Source of the DNA: Bog-473 sp963791995
Lineage (GTDB): Bacteria; Actinomycetota; Acidimicrobiia; Acidimicrobiales; RAAP-2
Length of the DNA: 64,000 nucleotides
Direction of reading: 5' to 3'
Assembly: GCA_963791995.1 (NCBI GenBank)
Contig: CAWBUQ010000016.1
Span: forward strand, 59,816 to 123,815
The notes under the pieces: model-generated
What the model saw: only the letters and a program-made list of their open reading frames with translations
The model's database searches: none
Told to the model about the DNA's origin: nothing
In this document: piece by piece, positions 58,417-64,000 of the stretch
Numbering within the stretch: position 1 is the first letter of the stretch
Layout of the letters: each line of letters begins with the position of its first letter
Program-made: the position numbers and the translations under genes

Positions 58417-58491
58417 CGCCCTGTCGGCGCCCCGCCCGGACGCGCCCGGCCGCGCCCGCCTGCGCCTGGACACGCCCGGACGCGCCCGGAC

Positions 58492-61002
58492 TCAGACGAC
58501 GATGTTCACGAGGCGGGGAGGCCGCACGACCACCCGCTTGGGCGTCGAACCGTTCAGCGCCTCGATCACCTTGACCGATGCCAGTGCCGCCGCCTCCGCG
58601 TCGGCCTCGGAGATCCCGGCGTCGACCTCGATGCGGTCACGGAGCTTGCCGTTGACCTGGATCACCATCGTGACGGTGTCCTGGCGCACCAGCTGGGGAT
58701 CGGCGTCGGGCCAGCGCTGCAGGTGCACGGACGGCTCGGCCGGATGGCGCATCTCCCAGAGCTCCGCGGTCACATGCGGCGTGAGGGGGGCGAGCATGCG
58801 GAGCAGTGCGTCAAGCCCTTCGTTCCACACCTCGGTGTGCGGGCCGGCGGCGCCACCGTTGCCGGCCGGATCGCCTGGTGCCTGACCGCGGGCGTAGCGC
58901 TGGAGGAGGTTGAGGAGCTCCATGCAGTGGGCGACGGCCGTGTTGTAGGACCACCGCTCAATGTCCTTGGTGACGTCGGCGATGGTGCGGTGGACCGATT
59001 GTCGCACCGCCAGGTCAGCCGGCGACTTCGGGCCTTGCCTGAGTCCGTCCGGCGTCGACGTCGCGGTGCGCCAGAGCCGGTCGAGGAAGCGCCCGCAGCC
59101 GTCGATGACCTGTTCGGTCTGCTCCGACCAGTCCATGTCGTCGAACGGAGGCCCGGCGAAGAGGTGGAAGAGGCGAAGCGCGTCGGCGCCGACCGATTCG
59201 AAATAATGCTCAGGCGCGATGAGGTTGCCCTTCGACTTGGACATCTTCGTGCCGTCCATCCGGATCATGCCCTGGGCCAGGTAGTGCTTGAACGGTTCCC
59301 GATCGATGCCCGGCGCCAGGCCGATGTCGATGAGGGCACGCGTGAAGAAGCGCGCGTAGAGCAGATGGAGGATGGCGTGCTCGATGCCGCCGATGTACTG
59401 GTCGACGGGCATGAAGTGCTGCGCCGCCGCCGGATCGAACGGGCTGGTCGTGTTCCACGGATCGCAGAAGCGAAGGAAATACCACGACGAGTCCACGAAG
59501 GTGTCCATCGTGTCGGTCTCCCGCCGGGCCGGCCCGCCGCAGATCGGACACGTCGTGTGCAAGAAACCTTCGTGAAGTGCGAGGGGCGACTGCCCGGTCG
59601 GGAGGAATTCGACGTCGTCGGGGGCGACGATAGGAAGCTGCTCCTCGGGAACCGGCACCACGCCGTGGGTGTCGCAATAGACCGCAGGAATGGGGCAGCC
59701 CCAGAACCGTTGTCGTGACACGAGCCAGTCGCGCAGGCGGTAGTTCACCTTCCGATCGCCGATCCCCTGCTCCTGCAACCAATCGATGGCCAATGCCTTG
59801 GCGGCCGGGATGGCGAGGCCGTCGAGGAATCCACTGTTGATCTTGACCCCGTCGCCCGTATAGGCGCCGCCGCCGTTGGCCTCCCAGTCCACCGGTGGCT
59901 CGACGGTGCGCACGATGGGCAAGCCGTGGAGGGTGGCGAATGCCCAGTCGCGCTCGTCCTCGGCCGGTACGGCCATGATCGCCCCCGTGCCGTAGCCCAT
60001 GAGGACGTAGTCGGCCACGTAGAGCGGAACGGGATTACCCGTGAACGGGTTGATGACGTTGCTTCCCGTGAACGCGCCGCGCTTGCCGAGCTCCGCGGAG
60101 TCGCCCTCCGCCATGCGCTCAATGTCGGTTTCCCGGGCGGCGCGCAGCCGGAGCTCGTCGACGGCCACACGCTGGGCCTCGGTGGTCAGCTCGTCGACGA
60201 GTGGGTGCTCGGGCGCCATGACGGCGTAGGTCATCCCGAAGCTGGTGTCGGGACGGGTGGTGAAGACGCGCACGGTCAGGTCGGGTCGACCCTCGACCGC
60301 CAGGTCGAACTCGGCGCCCTCGGACCGACCGATCCAGTTGCGCTGCATGACCTTGGCCCGCTCCGGCCAGTCGAGGTCGTCGAGGGCGTAGAGGAGCTCG
60401 TCGGCGTACTGGGTGATGCGAAAGAACCACTGCTCGAGGTCGCGCTTCACGACCAGGTCACCGGAGCGTTCGCAGGTGCCGTCGGCCAGCACCTGCTCGT
60501 TGGCGAGGACCGTCTGGCAGCCCGGGCACCAGTTGACCGGCGCCGTGGCTCGGTAGGCCAGCCCGGCGTCCCAGAGCCGGAGGAAGATGAGCTGGGACCA
60601 CTTGATGTACTCGGGGTCGTGGCTGTGGATCTCTCGCCGCCAGTCGTAGACGGCACCGAGGCGGATCAGCGACGACTTGAGCTCGGCGATCCGGGCGTCA
60701 GTGAAGATCCGGGGGTGCGTCCCCGTCTTGATGGCTGCGTTCTCGGCCGGGAGCCCGAACGAGTCGAAGCCGATCGGGCTGAGGACACCCTTTCCCTGCA
60801 TGGTCTGGTAGCGAACGGCCAGGTCACCGAAGGTGTAGTTGCGCACGTGACCCTGGTGCGCCGGCCCGGAGGGATACGGGTACATGCACAGCGCGTAGAA
60901 CTTGTCCCTGGGGTCGTCGTTGTCGATCTCGTAGGTGCCTTCGTCGGCCCAGCGGTGCTGCCACTTCAGCTCCACCGCGCCTGCGTCATACGCGCGTGCC
61001 AT
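58492..61002 (-). CDS. leuS: leucyl-tRNA synthetase
   Basis: An 836-residue class I synthetase from ATG 61002 (ARAYDAGAVELKWQHRW); the frame is open to 61080. The HIGH-type motif PYPSGPAHQGHVRN and KMSKSKGN are present, with the CP1 editing domain between them (TTRPDTSFGMTYAVMAPEH) and cysteine pairs WCPGCQTV and CPICGGPA. It is complete and free of frameshifts, unlike many neighbours. Confidence 0.96.
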   Translation of the reverse strand: MARAYDAGAVELKWQHRWADEGTYEIDNDDPRDKFYALCMYPYPSGPAHQGHVRNYTFGDLAVRYQTMQGKGVLSPIGFDSFGLPAENAAIKTGTHPRIFTDARIAELKSSLIRLGAVYDWRREIHSHDPEYIKWSQLIFLRLWDAGLAYRATAPVNWCPGCQTVLANEQVLADGTCERSGDLVVKRDLEQWFFRITQYADELLYALDDLDWPERAKVMQRNWIGRSEGAEFDLAVEGRPDLTVRVFTTRPDTSFGMTYAVMAPEHPLVDELTTEAQRVAVDELRLRAARETDIERMAEGDSAELGKRGAFTGSNVINPFTGNPVPLYVADYVLMGYGTGAIMAVPAEDERDWAFATLHGLPIVRTVEPPVDWEANGGGAYTGDGVKINSGFLDGLAIPAAKALAIDWLQEQGIGDRKVNYRLRDWLVSRQRFWGCPIPAVYCDTHGVVPVPEEQLPIVAPDDVEFLPTGQSPLALHEGFLHTTCPICGGPARRETDTMDTFVDSSWYFLRFCDPWNTTSPFDPAAAQHFMPVDQYIGGIEHAILHLLYARFFTRALIDIGLAPGIDREPFKHYLAQGMIRMDGTKMSKSKGNLIAPEHYFESVGADALRLFHLFAGPPFDDMDWSEQTEQVIDGCGRFLDRLWRTATSTPDGLRQGPKSPADLAVRQSVHRTIADVTKDIERWSYNTAVAHCMELLNLLQRYARGQAPGDPAGNGGAAGPHTEVWNEGLDALLRMLAPLTPHVTAELWEMRHPAEPSVHLQRWPDADPQLVRQDTVTMVIQVNGKLRDRIEVDAGISEADAEAAALASVKVIEALNGSTPKRVVVRPPRLVNIVV

Positions 61003-61149
61003 GTCACCAGGGTAGGCGACGCCCTGCACGCTCTTGAGCAGCACAGACGAGTGTCCGCGGCGATCCGGCGCCCCGCTCACACCGCCGCTCCGGGCGCCTC
61101 TGCGTGAAGGGAGTCAGGGCGCCTGACTGCTAGCGTGGTCCTCCGCTAC

Positions 61150-61226
61150 GGGGGCGTAGCTCAGCTGGTAGAGCGCTTGACTGGCAGTCAAGAGGTTCGT
61201 GGGTTCAAGTCCCATCGCCTCCACCA
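61150..61226 (+). tRNA. tRNA-Ala (GGC)
   Basis: Acceptor GGGGGCG/CGCCTCC with the G3-T70 Ala identity pair, D-arm GCTC-AGCTGGTA-GAGC, anticodon arm CTTGA-CTGGCAG-TCAAG giving GGC, T-arm GTGGG-TTCAAGT-CCCAT, discriminator A and encoded CCA. A canonical housekeeping tRNA. The sequence changes character after it, so its 3' end is a possible integration site. Confidence 0.96.
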
Positions 61227-61655
61227 AGATCTCCGCGGGGTCAGGCGCTTCACGCGGTAAGCTTCGGTGACACGCGGTTAACGATCGGCTTGTCACCAAG
61301 TGCCTCTTGCCGTCTACGAGAGCGTGCAACCGCGTTGCCTACGTTTGTGAATGGTCGATTTCGGACGACAGCTATTCGAGCTGAGGTTGGCGCAGTTGGC
61401 AGACAGCTCTACACTTCGGCGTGCGGGAAGCTCCCCGTTCGCCTTCCCCCGAACAGACCGTGCGGCCTAGTTACCCGCACGTTCCGCGTGCCGTATTCGG
61501 GGCTGAGCGCCGGTCGTGGGTTCTTTAAATCTTTCGGCCCACGCCCGCGCTCCGCCCCTCGACGTGCAGCCCACGGAGCTCCAAGTACCTGGCCTGCGGC
61601 AAAGGACTCCTAATGGGCGGTATCAATTTGCGCCACGAGAGCGAATGAAAGTGGT
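61227..61655. other. noncoding region with a long structured element
   Basis: No convincing gene. At 61417-61493 an outer stem (CGGCGTGCGG with CCGCGTGCCG, two G-T pairs) encloses an inner perfect hairpin CGTGCGG (61459-61465), loop of nine, CCGCACG (61475-61481). On the minus strand it reads GTTCGGGGGAAGG after the inner stem, a bit like the 3' end of bacterial group II introns, but no domain V could be shown. Confidence 0.4.
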
Positions 61656-62156
61656 TCACCAATGCACTTCGGGAGGCTCGCCTCGGGCGTTTCGGTTGCT
61701 GACGTGGTCGCGGCTTGCTTTGCTCCGAACGAATGAGCCGAGGTGGCACCGCTGACGATGTGCGACGCTCCTCAGCAACGTCGTTGTGCTCTGGGTCTCG
61801 TGGCAACGGGCTTGGGCGCGGCTTCTCGTCCCTTTTGGTCCGCGGCTCTGTGCTCGCCCCCTAAAAATTGAAGCAAGCGAAGATTCCCCGGAAGCCTCTC
61901 CATCGGTCATCGGCTGGTGACGGGCGTTCTTCGCCTCGGTATCGGCCCGACTCAATGCCTCCCGGATGATCTCGAGTTCCCGTTCGGCCCGTGTCACTCG
62001 CTCTAACAGAGCGGGGAGGTCGATGGCATCAAGAACAGCGGCAGCCATGACCTGGTAGAACGCATCGGGCGTCGTCACGGACTTGGGCATCGGATGGTTG
62101 TCGCGCTCGGCCAGCCCTCTGGCTGCCAGCTTCACCTGCTGCTTGTAGTCCAACAC
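61656..62156 (-). CDS. hypothetical protein
   Basis: From GTG 62156 the product is about 166 residues. The N-terminal 100 look natural: YKQQVKLAARGLAERDN, TTPDAFYQVMAAAVLDAIDL and PALLERVTRAERELEIIREA, a helical and partly coiled-coil stretch. The end is Arg/Ser-rich and may be out of frame. No family recognised, and no ribosome site is evident. Confidence 0.35.
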   Translation of the reverse strand: MLDYKQQVKLAARGLAERDNHPMPKSVTTPDAFYQVMAAAVLDAIDLPALLERVTRAERELEIIREALSRADTEAKNARHQPMTDGEASGESSLASIFRGRAQSRGPKGTRSRAQARCHETQSTTTLLRSVAHRQRCHLGSFVRSKASRDHVSNRNARGEPPEVHW

Positions 62157-62928
62157 GCACAAAGTGTAAGAGCGGTCTGGGTGTCGATCGCGGATGGATG
62201 GTCTGGCCTGTCCAGTACGTGGTGTAACTTCTGCCCATGGCATGCTCGCCAACCAAATTTTGCAGGCCCGTCAACGGGGTCCAATGCGCCGACACGCCCA
62301 CACCCGCCACCAGCGGGTCGCTTTCGGGGGCGGACCATGGGCCAGTCCACGACGGCCTCTCCTGGCAGTGACTGGCCTGGAGCTGGCGGCTGTAGACCAT
62401 CCTCCAACACCGGCTCTGCTCGGCGATGAAATCGGAGCAGACCGTCCGCCGGCTTGCTGACGCGAGACGTGAGCACCTTGGTGCAGCACCCGGTGGGCGA
62501 GTCGGCATCAGCGGGCGCCCGAACACCGAGCAGCGCGAGTGTGGGTCGAATAACGCCCGAACGTGGTGGCCGAGGCTCAGACCGACGTCGAAGAGCGAAA
62601 TGCGGTGGTGTGTCGACTGAGTCTCAGACTGCCCCGTCTTCGCTGGTGGCCTTAGACGCTACGCATATTCATCGCTGTCATGAGAGCTGAAGTACAAATG
62701 TGGTGGCTTCAGCTGAACAGCAAACGACACGTTGTCCCGTCGAGCCCGTCCACAATCGATTCAATTTCGACGGAGCTCGTCCTACTGCGTGCATCGAACG
62801 TGTACACCTTGTCGTCATCAGAGCCAGGCAGCCGACGCCGTTCGCGACGCCGGGAGGTGAACTGCTTGCGCCGCCGCTCATCGTGGTCTGGTACCGCACC
62901 CTTGTCGGAGGTCGAGCACTGCGCCGTG
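62157..62928. other. region of about 770 bases without recognisable genes
   Basis: Short frames on both strands have no recognisable sequence and codon use unlike neighbouring genes. No repeat, tRNA or terminator seen. Confidence 0.4.
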
Positions 62929-64000
62929 TCAGCAATCTGCCTGAGCACTGCAGCTGGCGGCACCACTGCTGAGCCGCTCTTGAACGTGAGACCACAAAAT
63001 GACTCCACCGACGTGAGTCGGAGGACCGAGGGCTGTGGATACTTGACCCACGACCATCTTCCAGTTGCCCAAAGGATCGACGATCACGGTCGTTACGTCG
63101 TATTTTCGAAGAAATCGTCGGATATCAGTTGGAACAGAACGTGTTGCCAACAATGCGTGCTGCTCCGGCGTTCCACCCGTAAATGCGACATCGAACAAGG
63201 CTTGAACCGATCTTGGCTGAAAGAACAGCGGGACTGGTGGTACCGAAGCGGCCCGACGGCGAAGGAAATCACCTGTACCCTCCGATGAGTTTGAATCGCA
63301 TCCCGGACACCGCTTGATCGAGCAGCGCGCTCCGAGCCGGAAACAAGCCACTTACCAATCCGGTGCTCTCGGCGTCTACATACGGATAGGTCAGGGCAAC
63401 GCTGCCCGCCGGAACCACATCGATAGACTTTGACGAAAAGAAAGCAAGGACTTTTAGGGGGACCCGTCGTGGATGTCTTGATTGTCCTGGCTGGCAACGA
63501 GGCAAGCACCACAATTCCCACCAGGAATGCCAATCCGAGCCCGCCTATCAGATGAGTTCGTGTCGGAGACAATCGTCCAAGTCGCGATCTTCCGATCCGG
63601 CACCCACGCCTCGTCCAGCCCGAGTGCAAACATCCCAGCGGCGAACAACGCAGTGAAAAGAGACAATCGTTGAGCCAGCATCCCTTGGATGATGGGCAGG
63701 TGTCGTATCAATGCGAACGGAAGAGGTATTTGGGTCCGGCGATCTACTCAAAGCGGACTGCCGAGAGACAGGATGAAGCAGATCAGAACCATCGATCCGG
63801 CAAATAGGATGGCTCGTCTCTTGTAGAAGAAGACGGCGAAACAAATGAGAGCGAAGATCAGAGGCAGTCCTAGGTACAGGTCGCCCCCAAGGCTCAGGCT
63901 ATTTTCGAGAGAATGGGATGATGATGCTAAGGACACCACCTTTGGATCGATCCATTGACCATTCGGTACGACTGGAGAGAGCAGATCAGCCGGTATTTTC
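62929..64000 (-). CDS. large membrane protein, C-terminal part (partial, at least three frameshifts)
   Basis: The gene runs off the right edge. In order of translation: helices LYLGLPLIFALICFAVFF and ILFAGSMVLICFILSLGS; then LPFALIRHLPIIQGMLAQRL and FTALFAAGMFALGLDEAW; then GGLGLAFLVGIVVLASLPA; then a soluble end with VLAFFSSKSIDVVPAGSV, LDQAVSGMRFKLIGGYR, FLRKYDVTTVIVDPLG and LGPPTHVGGVILW. These pieces, spread over all three frames, match a type of actinobacterial multi-helix membrane protein resembling YfhO/GT-C glycosyltransferases. Frame changes lie near 63748, 63590, 63490 and 63290. It may move sugars to a surface polymer, but that is inference. Confidence 0.6.

Noticed and set aside
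62680..63288. Plus-strand 202-codon frame
   Set aside because: It is antisense to the recognisable membrane-protein gene and has no domain or ribosome site.

Overview
The window is GC-rich, densely packed bacterial DNA. Its gene content (RpoD, DnaG, PpdK, HrcA with a CIRCE operator, an F420-type LLM oxidoreductase, DUF732/DUF4235-like proteins, and a secreted protein with repeated GYWLVASDGG-type units) points to an actinobacterium, most likely class Acidimicrobiia. That placement rests on recognised families and gene order; no rRNA gene is present to confirm it.

Layout. 1-5.4 kb: the end of an amino acid:carrier-protein ligase, then DUF1839, a beta-mannosidase-like GH2 and two alpha/beta-hydrolase domains, joined by stop/start overlaps. 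5.5-8.6 kb: flavin reductase, NUDIX hydrolase and a secreted six-repeat protein. 9.0-11.2 kb: a tRNA array of at least 15 tRNA genes in 1.6 kb, preceded by a palindrome, a small ORF and a strong terminator, with one small protein gene inside it. 11.2-19.4 kb: a more variable stretch with a GH43 enzyme, a cellulose-synthase-like glycosyltransferase with PilZ domain, secreted proteins and a frameshifted GH2. 20-28 kb: aldehyde dehydrogenase, rpoD, dnaG and ppdK. 28-30.6 kb: a MarR regulator divergent from a DrrAB-type exporter. 30.6-35 kb: glyS, hemW, recO and uppS. 35-41 kb: hemerythrin, small membrane proteins, a CoA-binding protein and a DinG-like helicase. 41-50.2 kb: the conserved chain era, CNNM transporter, ybeY, phoH, HIT, rsmE, dnaJ, hrcA, then lepA. 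50.3-61 kb: rpsT, a PPOX protein, an AraC regulator, holA, folP, a thioredoxin-TPR protein, a phosphotransferase, PAC2, an LLM oxidoreductase and leuS. 61.1-64 kb: tRNA-Ala, then a poorly coding stretch and the 3' part of a large membrane-protein gene.

Many genes interact through overlapping stops and starts, and the long minus-strand blocks (rpoD-dnaG, glyS-hemW-recO, era to hrcA, holA-folP) look like operons. HrcA probably represses its own chaperone chain through the CIRCE site. The left-edge cluster could form a carrier-protein-dependent amino-acid transfer pathway acting on a glycan.

A major caveat is that about 20 genes, including essential single-copy ones (rpoD, dnaG, glyS, hemW, holA, folP, lepA), are broken by one-base frameshifts inside conserved domains. 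This pattern points to uncorrected indel errors in the assembly rather than gene decay. I annotate those loci as whole genes and state where the frame changes.
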